Assembly (NCBI RefSeq): GCF_000026945.1 | Contig: NC_012860.1 | Span: 1,302,001 to 1,366,000 of the forward strand | Source: Candida dubliniensis CD36 | Taxonomy: Eukaryota > Ascomycota > Pichiomycetes > Serinales > Debaryomycetaceae | DNA length: 64,000 nucleotides | Direction: 5' to 3' | Program-made: the position numbers and the translations under genes | Part shown: one piece after another, positions 52,201-64,000 of the stretch | Layout of the letters: every line of letters starts with the position of its first letter | How positions within the stretch are numbered: position 1 is the stretch's first letter | Notes under the pieces: generated by a model | The model's input: the letters and a program-made list of their open reading frames with translations, nothing else | Databases searched by the model: none | What the model was told of the DNA's origin: nothing

Positions 52201-53000
52201 CCTTATCACTTAAGACCCGTTTAATGGGTCTTGAACAAAAAAAAAAAAAAAGAAAACAATACTGTAGATATTTTCGGGGGATAAACAATAATAGTAGTAT
52301 TAGAAAAAAGTTATTCTTGAAATGTTTGTGTCTGGCGCAATTGTTGTTGTTGTTGTTGTTGTTGTTTTTCTTAGGAGGAAGGAAGGGTAATTTTGGAATG
52401 TTAATAAATCTTCACAAAATAAAAAGAAAGAAAGAATTTTACTTAGGGCGGGATTGGCAAGGGTACGGGAGCGAGGGAGGGGAGGAGGGTCGTTCCGCCT
52501 ATTGATGAAATAACTGCAAAGCTGCACCCTGCACCCTGCACCCTGCGCCCAAAAATATTCAATATACTTTAAACTAGACCATATTCTACAAACTATATAG
52601 ATCTACTGGATTTATCGTTGTTTGAAATGGAAAAAAAAAAAAAAAAGAAAACAGATAAGAAAAAATAGGGGGACGGGAGGGAGGGAGGGAGGGAGGAACA
52701 GAATGACTATTACTAATAATTATTAGTGCCGTTTAATTAGTTGGATAAAACTATGTATGTGGGTCTGTGGGTCTGTGGATGGTCTAAACTCTTTTGGATA
52801 TTTTTTTTTCCACACATTCAATTGTTTAAATGTCGGGAATTATTATGGTTGTTGGATTTACTTTTATTTTGTGACACACTGAAATTATTACTATACAAAA
52901 ACAGGAAACACCAGGAAACACCAGGAAACGCCACCACCAGAAGAAGAAGAAGAAGAAGATGAAGAAGTTAGACAAAAAAAAACCCGACAAGAAATACAAA
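49201..53000. other. Gene-free region, repeat-rich, part 1
   Basis: Open frames here are made of homopolymer and microsatellite translation and are not genes. Contents include an A-run of about 27 bases (51003-51030), GAAA repeats (51200-51222), a purine-rich block (51470-51520), a pair of small hairpins (52182-52232), a GCACCCT tandem repeat (52524-52550) and a five-tract G-run array (52675-52693). The 52.44-52.70 kb interval is distinctly less AT-rich than its surroundings. Confidence 0.45.
51003..51030. repeat. Long poly-A homopolymer
   Basis: An uninterrupted run of A of more than 25 bases, among the longest homopolymers in the window. Length is likely to vary between strains and to be error-prone in sequencing. 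Confidence 0.8.
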
Positions 53001-53799
53001 TGCATAATCTACAAAAATTGTCCTCTTTATAATTTCTATTTTTTGCCATTTTCGGTCTTTAAATTTTCTTCGTTCACCAATTTGGGATTATTCTTTTCCT
53101 ATTTCTTTAAGATCCCTTAATTTCTAAACATAATAATAACAACCACCACAACCACCACAACCACAACAACCACAACAACCACCACAGTGAAATATGATTT
53201 ATTGTTTTATTGGTCATTAGATGATATTATATTCATATGGAGATGAGAATAAAGGATGTTTCATGTCTTTGTTTATATCAACGGACATATATGTTCATAA
53301 GCATTCATCGTTCCACCCATGTCCGCCCCCCCCAGCTTCATACATACATACATACATAAATTTGTACCTTATTCTTTTGTTGTTGTTGTTGTTGTTGGAT
53401 ATGCACTCAACGCTTTATTCAGTCCTCTATAATAAATCAATTGATCATGTTTAATTCTAATATATGTGTGTCCACACACAAAATGTACTGAAACTAAAAT
53501 TTGCTGAATATAAGAAAGAAAAAAACAATACCATTATTTATTTATTAGTGCCAGAAACAATAGAGGAATGAAAAAAAAAAAAACAAAGAACACAAATCAT
53601 GTTACCACTTTTAGGTAGATATATTTAAATTAACCATTGTGATGTATATGCATATGTGATATTCCTTCTACTCTCTCCCCATCACTCACTCATAAAAAAA
53701 GCAGTTGAATTTTTTTTTTATTGTCTAAATATCTTGGTGTAAACTTGAGTAATAAGTACAAAGGTAAAATGAAATATCAGACAATATATATAACCAATT

Positions 53800-53910
53800 T
53801 TAGTTTAGTTTGGTTTGGTTTGGTTTGGTTAGGGGTGCAAAAAAGCCTGTTCCTGTTAGAACTAAACTAAACTAAACTAAACCAAAACCAAAACCAAAAC
53901 CCTAAAAACT
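53800..53910. repeat. Facing G-rich and C-rich repeat arms
   Basis: The left arm (53800-53835) is TTTAG then four TTTGG-type units ending GGTTAGGGG. The right arm (53860-53910) is AACTAAACTAAAC units followed by AACCAAAACC units ending ACCCTAAA. They are roughly inverted copies separated by about 25 bases and could form an imperfect stem. Confidence 0.6.
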
Positions 53911-55552
53911 ACTACTACTAGTTATATGCTTTTAAGGTAGTATTTACTTTCATTCAATTTCTTGATTCTCCTTATTTCTTAGCTTTTTAATTTTAACATT
54001 TTTTTTTTTAGGTGTTTTCTTAATGAGTAAAAAATTTTACAATCAAATTACGAATAATCAAATATCAAAATTTCATTTAGCCACCCTTCCCTCTCCCACG
54101 TCCCCAACAACTAATTTTGTTTCAAAATGTCTTTATAAATTTATGTTAAGATTATTTGCCAAAAAAAAAGAAAAAAAAAACTTTTATAACCAAAGGATTA
54201 ATATAACCAGTTAATAACAAAAAAAGAAATAGAAATCTAATGACAATTATGAACACCTTCTCAACAAACCTTGAATAATCAGTCTTTTACCCTTACTATC
54301 TTTTACCCTTACTATCTTTTAGTCTTTATTTTATTTATTTTATTTTATTTTTTAATCCTGTTGTTATCCATATTCTCCAAACACCAAAAAATGATATTTG
54401 AAATCAAATCAAATCAAATTGCATAGAATTGTATGATTCTTACTTAATTAATTAATTAATTAATTAATTAATTATTGAACAAGAAAATGAACAAAAGGTC
54501 CAATTGGTCACCAGCTTAAGACAAACTAACTAAGCAAAGAAGAAGAAGAAGAAGAATTATTCTTATTATTATTATTATTGTATAAGTGTGGGTGTGATTA
54601 TGGGATGATGGGATGATTTGGCTGCAGTATAGTTAAAGCTGCAAATTGAATTTTTTAAGAAAGAAGAAAAAAAAAAAAAAAAAAAAAAAATTTTTTTCTA
54701 TATCTCAACTCAGGAATTACCGAAATCTGTAATGATGATAACATATACTCTCCCATACATTACATATATTACATATATTACATAATAATAGGCAACTTCC
54801 AACATACTATATATATTATTGAGGATCAGTTATTTCCTAATCAAGTCAATTTATCCTAACTCATCATCATCATCATCACCCAAGTTTTTAAAAGAAGTTT
54901 GTTAGATTATACAGAATTCCATTTCTTTCTCTTTCCCTAGGTTGATACGTTTTCTCTCTCTCTCAAGTCTAGACTGGGTTTTCCATTCCATTCCCTGTTT
55001 TTTATTTCTTTATTTCTTTGTTTTTTTTTTTTTTTTTTTACTTGAAAGGCGGGAATATTCCGAATATTCTTGTGAATTGTTTTTTTTTTTTTCAAGTTAA
55101 GAAAATACCCTCCCCCCACTCCTCCCTTTCTTCCAAGCCATTATCATCAACTCAGTAAACAGTAAGACTATACAACAAACAATAGTTGTTACAATTATCT
55201 CAACTAAAACTAAAACTAAAACTAAAACTAAAACTAAAACTAGGAGGACAAAAAGATTTTTTTAAAAAAAAGGCTGAACGGAAGAGGAAGAGAGAGGGAG
55301 GAGGAGGAGGAGAAGGAGGGACATATGAATAATTTTCAAGAGTTCATAACAATCATTTTTTTTAGCCTAGTATTTTAATTTTTGACTTCAAGTATATCCT
55401 GCAATTTATTTTTTTTTTTTTTTTTTTGGTTTGCGGTTACGAGAATAACCTAAAACAACAACGTATGTAAATGTTACTACTTTATGTCGCCATTTTAAAT
55501 TTATGGTATTTTCACTTTACTATTTTGACACCAACACCCAACACCCATCATC

Positions 55553-55590
55553 AGCAGCAGTAGCAGTAGCAGTAGCAGTAGCAGTAGCAC
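55553..55590. repeat. AGCAGT hexanucleotide repeat
   Basis: About six tandem copies of AGCAGT, not within a coding frame. Confidence 0.8.
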
Positions 55591-56799
55591 TTGACTAAAT
55601 CAAAGAAATGATTTGGGTATTTACAACAATTGTATAGTAATATTTTATTATTGATGATTATTTTCATTCAAAACACTAAATCATTTCCAAGCCCCTCTCA
55701 GGGTAGAGAGAGGGTAGGGGGGGGGGTGTAAATCTGAAATCTGAAAAATGTGAAAAATGTGAAAAAAAAAAAAAAAATTATTTTGCATTTTTGTAAAACT
55801 ATCACGATGGTGGTGGTAGTGATGGTGTTTTTGTTTAATAAGAAATTAAAAAAAAAATAAAAACGCCGTACAAATATATATCCTTTAATCTACTGTTTTC
55901 TTTTTCTTTAAATATAGTTCATTAATTTATTAATTTATTGATATCAACTTGATAACAGTAATACTTACGATAGTTCATACATATATTTATTTAATGAATA
56001 TTATTTGAGTAGTAGTAGTACTAGTAGTACTAGTAGTAGTAATAATAGTAGTAATAATAGTAATGTGAGAACAATAAATGAATTTCGTTGTTTCATTGTT
56101 TACTCAAGCCCAAAAAAAAAAATGACAAGAATAATAATACCCAAGCGATGGAGTGGAGGGGTTTAGACCCGACTTCAACTTCAACTACAACCATGTATTA
56201 ACACGTAACGGTTTTTCTTCTTCGTGAATTCTTGCTTTTTTGAACGTTATTTCATTCCACTTTTCTACCTTCTACCTTCTACTTTCTACCTTCAATTTTA
56301 GTAAGGGTGCTGTTGATTTGCATGTATAATTATAATTAAGCATTTACTATTAAAGGTAAAGGTATTTTTCACTCATGGAATTGTCCTTTTTTTTTTTTTT
56401 AAAGTAGAACAAAACTGAAATCCGGACAAAAATTATACAACTTAACTTAACTTAACTTAACTTGGTTGGTGGGTGAATTATAATCATTATTGTTATATTA
56501 TGTCAAATTTTGTGAGACCAAATAAAAAAAAAAAATTTGCAATTCTTAATTTTTTGTGTCAGTTTATTATAATTATATTAAAATGGATGAAAAAAAAAAA
56601 AAAAAAAAACATGAAGAGGAAAATGGATATGTCAAAACATCTGATTTACTTTTCATTGTTTTTTATCTCATCATCATCATTATCATTCAATTCTACAAAG
56701 TTAACTTTCATTACCTAGAGTACACAAGTTTATCAATTGGTGTCAGATGTATGAGCGTATGTGAGTATGTGAGTATGAATTAATTATTGTTTTAATGGT

Positions 56800-56800
56800 C

Positions 56801-56841
<41 letters not shown>
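56800..56841. repeat. ATT trinucleotide repeat
   Basis: About 13 tandem ATT units in the gene-free region, followed by a T/A transition. Similar runs occur at 57785-57821 and 62021-62055. Confidence 0.8.
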
Positions 56842-57782
56842 TTACAGTTGTCTGTCTTTTTAGCATTACTTTTGTATTTTGGTTATTGTTTTCTTTCATT
56901 TTCTTTCTATTGGAATTTTTCTGGGCAAATTGGACTGGGATGAGGTTGAAGACTGGATAAGTTAAAAAAAAACAAGACATCACAAAATATAATATTAATT
57001 TGATGGAATGGGATGGTATAGGGGATGCCTATGCTTATATGAAAAGTTTTTACACACATATTTTCTTTTTTCCCCCTTTATTCTTTCTAGGCACAATTTC
57101 ATTTTCATAACCTGATATTCTGCTGCCAAGTAAATATATAAAAGGGAATGTTAACTAAGTAACCATTGCCTTTATTTCCTGAACAGGCAAAAGCCGAAAA
57201 ATGAAATATAAAAGAATCAGACATAAGAAGTTGTTAAGAACAGGGCAGTGTTTCTATGATTTGGAATTAAGGCACCAACCAATCAACCAATCAACCAACC
57301 AACAACTGACTCAACTACCATTATGGAACATAACAATATACATATATAAAGAAACAACAACAACAACAACAACAACAACTTACAATGAAAGAAAGAAAAA
57401 TGGCTGTTAAAACCACTATAGTTTTCTGAACATGAATTCTCACCTGTAACACATCTCCATTAAACAATAGTAAATAAGTAAGTAAGTAAGTAAGTAAGTA
57501 AGTTCTTTGATATGTATAATACACCCGTCCCCAAAAAAAGAAAACTTTCTTGTTAAAGTTAACGGAAATTCGGGATTTACATTTTATTGCCTTTGTATGT
57601 ATAAAACAATTAATCGTTGTAATATTGAATTACAAGAAAACAATGGAAATCAACTATATTTTTTTTTTTTGCTTTTCATTTTCCCCTTTTCTTTCTATTT
57701 CTTTCTTTCTTTCTTTCTTTCTTTTCTGATTATACTTTTTTGTTGTTTCAATTAATTTTCAACATTCCCATATCCTCACATC

Positions 57783-57822
<40 letters not shown>

Positions 57823-58300
57823 GTTGTTGTTGTTGTTGTTCCTGATAATGATAATGATAGTATATCCAGAGTTGTTATCTTTTATATAATGAGGTATAAC
57901 AATCTCTGATAATTGTTGTATACTTTGGTCAATACTCAGAAATTTGTAATATATTATATTATATTGTATTGTATTGTATTGAGTGTTTCATATCATATGT
58001 CTTTGCAGTTTGTGTCTGGCTGGCTATATCACAAAAATTTAAATATTTATACCATACCTTATTTTTGTGTCGTCTAGGTCATTTATATTCCGCCTTACAC
58101 ATATATATATATACATATGATCGCAAAAATATGTGGACTACTACCCTTCTTCTTCTACTTGTTCTTCTTTTTATTAACGCAATTCTCTTTTATTTTTGTA
58201 TATGTTCTTTAATTTTAGTTTTCACTTATTGTTCTGAATAAACAAAATCATACAATAACAGTAACAACAAAAATCATCAACTTATCATCAACTTCGGAAA

Positions 58301-61300
58301 TGATGACTTGGAAATGTGATTGGTAGAAAGTTTTTTTTTTTTTTTTTTTTTTTTTTTGCTTACTTGTACAAAAGAGAGAAAACTAATTTTAACAATTGAG
58401 TTTCTTCTTCTAATCTTCATATTTCGTAAGTTGAACTAATTTCAATCAGTAATACTACTACTGCTACTACTACTTATCGTCAAAAATTATAAACAGCAAA
58501 ACAACCAACCAACTAACTAACTAACTAAATTCAAGTTATATTCTGAATCTAGAATGGGGGGGGGGGGGTTCTTTGTAAATCTATCTCATTTTTTTTTTTT
58601 TGAATTTGTTCTAAGAGGTTATTCATGTCTAACGATACATCGAAAAGAAATTGATAACTATAACTAATGTAATGTATGATTTTTTTAAATTTTTCAGACA
58701 CAAATTGTTTCCCTCCCCCCCTCTCTCCACTTAGCCAAAAATCTCATGTACCAATTATAATTCTTCACTCGGAACTAAAAGGAACTAAAAGTTAAGTCAA
58801 GGTTCTTGATTGGAATATAATATTTAATATTATCACTTATTAAATAAACTAAGTTTGTTTCCTTTTCTATATTTTAAGCAAAAAAAAAAAAGTCTAAAGA
58901 AGAAAGAATTAGTATTCAACCAACCTTTGTAGCTTTCTCGATTGCAAATCTTTTGAAATAAAGTTATTTTTTTTGTTTTGTTTTTTTTGAAAATTAAGAA
59001 TCTAGAATTGCTTTTGGTTTAATTTGATGCAAGTAAACGCAGTTAATGCTTTAGTACTATTACTGACAAAAGAAAAAGGCGGGGGGGGGGGCAATACCAT
59101 GGATTTCTATTATTTTGCCAATCATATGACCACCACACCACCACCTCCCAACCACCACCAACCACCACAACAATCATAATGTTATATAATATAATTCAAT
59201 CACCTACATCATATTGAGAAAGAGCTAAACTTATTCTTTTTTTTTGGTTCTCTTATTCTTATTTCCGTTAATTTGTTTAAAAATTCAAACTTGAAACATC
59301 AAAAAAAAAAAGAAAAAAAAAGAAAATGAGGAACCAGGGGAGAGAGAGAGGGGGTGCATTCTTGTATGTGTGAAACCGCATTGTTGTTTTTTTATTTTAT
59401 TTTATTTTATTTTATTCATTCATCCGGTCATACATGAAAGCAAATCGACCACTTCAGTATCAAATAGATCTTAATGAATGATACAATCTCTCAAAAGTTT
59501 TAAGGGGAACAAGAGAGAAACCCCGAAAACTCAATGGTTGTCATGGTAACAAGAGATCAAAATGTGCCTGTCAAAAAAAAAAAAAAAAAAAATTTAATCC
59601 GACTCCCCTGGTTGTAAGTTACTACCATGGAGATAATTGTGCGTGGGACCTGAAAAAAAAAAAAATAGGTCCCCCCCTCCCCACTCAACACCACCACGCA
59701 ACAGTTACGAAAAAAAAAAAAAAAAAGAAATTATAATCGATACTTTTAGTAGTCATTAATTTTTAGTCACTGTAAGAATGGTTAAATATATTTGTAACTA
59801 ACCAATGATATAATCTGTTATACATTTAATGTTTTTGAAAATCATCATCATCATCATTTACAAAATTACCGTGTTCATAATCAAGCTTATGTTTATTATT
59901 CATATGGTTTTTTTTTTTTTTGGGAGAAGTGAAACTCTTTCTTTTTTTTTTAAAAGAAAACAAAACAAAACAAACCAAACCAAACCAGGAAGGTCGATTA
60001 TATTTCTTCAGTCTTTTTTTTCTTTTGTTACCTACTGACTGTATTTCGTGTCTGGTTTTTTTTCAATCATTTGACACAAACTGTTGTTTGTTTTTTTATT
60101 TTTTTTTTGATTCATTCAACACAATCATTCACCACCCTTTTTTTTTTTTTCTCAGTTATAATTGTACAAAACAAATTAATGTCACAAATGTTAATTCTTT
60201 GACAGATACTTTTTTTTCTTTCTTTTTTTTTTTTTAGCAGTACACACACACACACACATCGACTATTGTTTTGATAATCAATTATTATTATTATTATTAT
60301 TCTTTTTCCTAATAAATACAAAACAAATCATAACTAAAAAGAAGATGGCTATTGTTTAAATTTGATATAATCATACGATATTTTCAATCACATAAACAAA
60401 GGTTTTTGATTTGATTTGGTTTGGTTTGGTTTGGTTTAAACCAACTCCAAAACTTATTGTTACTAATTGAATCCTATCAATTAGAACGATATCTCCACTC
60501 TCCACTCTCCACCACCACCAACAACAACAAAAACAAAAACTATACCGAATATACCATTTTACTCCTCCTCCTGATTTATGAAAATTGAATTGAATTGAAT
60601 TTTGCATGGTTAATTTAGGTTAATTGTAAAAAAAAAGGATAAACATTATTCCGTCATGTCTTTAAAAAATAAAATTTGTAAATTGTTGATTTTTAGTTTT
60701 TAATTTTTAATTTTTCAAATTGAATTTGGATTCATTCCCTAAGCCATCAATAAAATAACTTAGATTAACCACCCCAAAAAAAAAAAAAAAAAAAAAATTT
60801 ATTATTAAATGAGGTAAAGGAAAGTACACATAAATTGGGCAATAATTAAATGAATTTTTAAAATGTAAAATCAGAGAGAATTGGTGGATGGATGGATGGA
60901 TGGATGGGTGTGGGCCCAATAAACGTTGGGGATATATTAATGGGGATTAGTAGAGAATGTATATTTAGATGCATAATAATAATAATAATAAAACAGTTAA
61001 GAGGGGGTTATAATAATAACGGATATTCAACGGTTGTTTTTCCATCAACATCAACATCAGTAAAAGAATTAATGTTATTATTATTATTATTATTATTAAT
61101 ATTATTTATTCAGAGGTTGCATTTCAGTTTTGTTTCTGTCTTTTTTTTTTTTCTTCAAGCAAGAACAAATGTACATAACAATACCTTTACTGTTTATTGC
61201 TATTGTTTTATTGTTGTTGGTACATTATTATAATTCTCAACGGTAAGATAAAGTTTTATTGTTAGTTCATTGTGTTTTGTGTTAATCAAAAGAATATCTA

Positions 61301-62022
61301 TCTATGTATCTATCAATCTATGTATCTAACAAACAAACAAACACTAAATTCGGATTTATTAGACCACTTTTTTTTTCTTTTTTTTAATCATTTGGTAATC
61401 GAAGAAAACATATAGACCATCTCTTTGTTCTATATATACAAACAATATTTGTATACCCGTACCCTATGTAGAGGAACCATTAGTAATTCTTTTTAATAAA
61501 AAAAAAAAAAATTGGTCGAGTTTATTCATTCATTCATTTTTATTGTTTGTGTAAACCCTTTCGGATGTATAACTCCAACAAGAAGGTTCATTATCTCTTA
61601 ATGCACAACACAGAAGTTTGAGAGTTAGACAGAGAAAGTTAGAGAAAGAAAAAAAGAAAGATTGATGCCGTATCCAATACAAATCAAATCCTCTGTTTTC
61701 ATATTTTAATTTAAAATTTGCATTTTTTTGTATTCTTCTCATATTATTGGTTGGGTAAAATTTGAAATCTATAGTCTGTTTTATCACACCAATCAAAAAA
61801 AAAAAAAAAATTTATTTATGTATGAGTTATCTCTTCTCTCTCTCCAATCTACCTACAATTTACAATTTACAATTTACTTGTGAACAACAACGTTTATCCT
61901 TAGGGTGGAGGATAATATCCACTTGTTGAATTATTATTATTTCTCTTTGATCTTTTTGTGATTGAATAGTTTATCAATTGAGTAACATTACAAAAACTGG
62001 TGTTTCCGAGTCACACATATAC

Positions 62023-62057
<35 letters not shown>

Positions 62058-63896
62058 GTATTATTTTTTTTTTTTAGTTTTTTTTTTTCAGTTTTTGCAA
62101 ATATGTTACAAAAATAAAACTATAATATAACATCATTACTGCTGTGCTGCTTCAGTATACCTAATATTGTGTCTACGTATATGTATATGTGGGTCCATGA
62201 CATAAAATTTAGGGCCATATTAAACTGCATCATCATCATCATCATCATCTTAATAGTTTTTCTTTTTTTTTTTTTTTTGGGGGGGGGGAGGGGGGAAGAG
62301 GGGGTGGGAAATAATATAATATATGTTTCACCTTAGTGAAATATAGTACAATTGCAAAATACAATTTGCAAAATACATTTTGCATTTTGCATTTGCATTT
62401 GCGTTGTTCATGCCTGGATACGATTAAAATAGATTAACATCACAGCACACCACCACCACCACCAGTACCATCACCACCTGCTGTATCACCACTTCTGTTC
62501 TTCTTATTATGGAATGGTTATATCGGCGATAATTATTATTATTATTATTTTTTTTTGTGTGTTTTTTTTTGTTCACTATTACAAATTTTTATAAAAAGAA
62601 TTAATTAATTAATTTTTTTTTTTTGGGGCTTTCATGGGAGTAAAATAACATTTTCAAATAATAAGAATGATTTGGAATATAAATTCCATAATTGTTAAAT
62701 ATGTAAAAAAAAAAAAAGAAAAATTGATTGACTGATTGATTGGGCGGGAAGGAGGAGGGAGAGGATTTTCTGACCATGACTATTGGGGATTTTTTTTTTT
62801 TTTTTTTGTTCATGAATATATGAATTTCATTAGAGGAATTTGAAATGGTAATAAACAAAACCTTACCTTGTATGTTTCTACAAACATTCTAGAATTGATT
62901 AATAGAAAATACCTCCTCCAATTAGTATTGAATATTGAATATTGAATATGGAATGTATGTATCTCTATGGTATTAATCTCAGAACATTCTTTACTTTCTT
63001 TTATTCTTGTCAAAAAAGAAATTTTTTTAGAAAAAATAATTGAAAGAATTGTCTATTTTTTTATTCAATTTCTTTTCCTTTCCATTCCTTTCCTTTCATT
63101 TCTTGATTTGGTATTGGTTTTGGTATTGGTATTGGTTTTTAGCTTTGGTTTTGGTTTTGGTATTATTTTGTTTTGTTTTATTTTGTTGCGACAGTCTGAC
63201 AAAAAAAAAAAACAAATTGACAATTTTCAAATTTCAATTTTCAATTTTTGCGACATTAAATCTCAAAACGTAAATGATTTGCACCCCCCTCCCCCCAACA
63301 ACCATATCACCTCGCTCTCTACCATGAGAGGCCTGTTTCTAACTTCTGGTATACCAACAGACATTATTAACTAAATAAAATATTGTATTATTGTAACTTA
63401 CAATTGTACTACTTCAAATTTTTTTTTTTTTTTTTGGGGGTTTGAGTTTAGGATTGGGTCTGTGTCTTTGTTGTTAATTCTTATTGAAGGAAACACAAAT
63501 TATAAAATCATTTTCAATTGTTGTTAAAAATAACTTAATATCAAACAACAACAACGATGATTATCATAACCCAATATCAACAATTTTAAACGATTCCAAA
63601 CAAACAAACAAACAAACCAAAAAAAAAAAAAAAGAGAATATTTCCCACGCAAATTTGTTATAAGAAAGTATATATACACAAACACACATAGAGAAACCAG
63701 AGTTTCATCATCATTGTATAGGTTCATTTTTTTGGGAATGACTATCAAAGAAGTAGAAGAAGAATAATAATAATATCATCTAATTTTTAATTTGATAAGG
63801 TTTATAAGTTTAGAAAATTTGTTTTTCAGAAAAAAAAAAAAAAAAAAAAGTATGTTCTTGTACTAGTTAATATGGTGATTTTTGTAGCATTAATAC
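58301..63896. other. Gene-free region, repeat-rich, part 3
   Basis: No gene or RNA was recognised. Visible are a 27-base T run (58331-58357), G runs (58556-58568, 59082-59091, 62279-62296), a hairpin with a poly-A loop (59645-59673), GGAT repeats (60885-60907), ATT runs (61076-61096, 62021-62055) and a TGCAT/palindrome cluster (62368-62398). A stretch near 63100-63160 is a TTGGTATTGG-type repeat. Confidence 0.45.
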
Positions 63897-63985
63897 GATA
63901 GATAGGATAGGATAGGATAGGATAGGATAGGATAGGATAGGATAGGATAGGATAGGATAGGATAGGATAGGATAGGATAGGATAG
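63897..63985. repeat. GATAG pentanucleotide tandem repeat
   Basis: A short lead-in (gata) is followed by 17 perfect GATAG units from 63901 to 63985. It is the most regular minisatellite in the window, lies at its right edge, and is not in an open frame called as a gene. Confidence 0.95.
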
Positions 63986-64000
63986 AACTTTGCTTTACTT

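Larger units (their letters stand above)
53001..58300. other. Gene-free region, repeat-rich, part 2
   Basis: No gene or RNA was recognised. Visible repeats include a CAACCAC block (53140-53186), G- and C-rich facing arms (53800-53910), a TTAA tract (54444-54472), AAAACT hexamers (55204-55241), AGCAGT hexamers (55553-55590), AGTAGT blocks (56010-56060), an ATT run (56800-56841), a GTAA run (57472-57502), and ATT and GTT runs (57785-57840). Short open frames are low complexity. Confidence 0.45.

Noticed and set aside
52961..52973. gaagaagttagac, partly similar to the Candida telomerase RNA template
   Set aside because: Only about 11 bases match and the sequence runs directly into poly-A instead of continuing the telomere complement. 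It arises from a GAA microsatellite.
46124..64000. Centromere as the main explanation for the gene-free region
   Set aside because: Length is compatible with Candida centromere regions, but no long inverted repeats or other distinguishing sequence is visible, and the adjacent Ume6-like gene gives a simpler explanation. Kept only as an alternative.
1..64000. CRISPR arrays, rRNA and tRNA genes
   Set aside because: No spaced direct repeats of CRISPR type, no rRNA signature and no tRNA cloverleaf with both internal promoter boxes was seen. The short tandem repeats are microsatellites of a eukaryotic genome.

Overview
The window is about 30% GC nuclear DNA from a budding yeast of the CTG-Ser1 clade, most likely Candida albicans or a close relative such as C. 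dubliniensis or C. tropicalis. This rests on recognisable yeast proteins with compact genes, a GTATGT / TACTAAC / TAG intron, a 19-nt HAC1-type non-conventional intron, an L1-like (Zorro-type) endonuclease fragment, and a UME6-type regulator beside a very long non-coding region. In this clade CTG codons read mainly as serine. The species cannot be fixed from the sequence alone.

Layout. 0.5-4.2 kb: CHS7 (chitin synthase export) and RGD1 (F-BAR RhoGAP). 4.2-7.7 kb: a SHG1-family COMPASS subunit diverging from a divergent cullin. 7.8-10 kb: three mitochondrial genes, namely spliced QCR10 (absent from simple ORF lists), acyl carrier protein ACP1, and ribosomal protein uS12m. 10-14.2 kb: ARC35 (Arp2/3) and the SR-protein kinase SKY1. 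15.4-22.4 kb: a minus-strand proteostasis group of MSI3 (HSP110), NPL4 (Cdc48 cofactor), an unknown 205-aa gene and HAC1 (unfolded protein response regulator). A 3.7-kb non-coding stretch follows. 26-34 kb: an F-box-like/LRR gene, pyridoxal kinase, an unknown mitochondrial protein and MDM34 (ERMES).

34-39.5 kb is an accessory region of decayed elements: LTR-retrotransposon remnants, a truncated L1-type endonuclease and a broken zinc-finger/coiled-coil gene. 39.6-42.3 kb carries a CSC1/OSCA-type channel. 43.4-46.1 kb carries a large Zn2Cys6 regulator whose C-terminal zinc cluster closely resembles Ume6.

From 46.1 kb to the window end (about 17.9 kb) I find no convincing gene. The stretch is filled with homopolymers, microsatellites, G-rich tracts and small palindromes. 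It is best read as the leader and regulatory region of the Ume6-like gene, with other possibilities listed in the findings. The window ends in 17 perfect copies of a 5-bp repeat.
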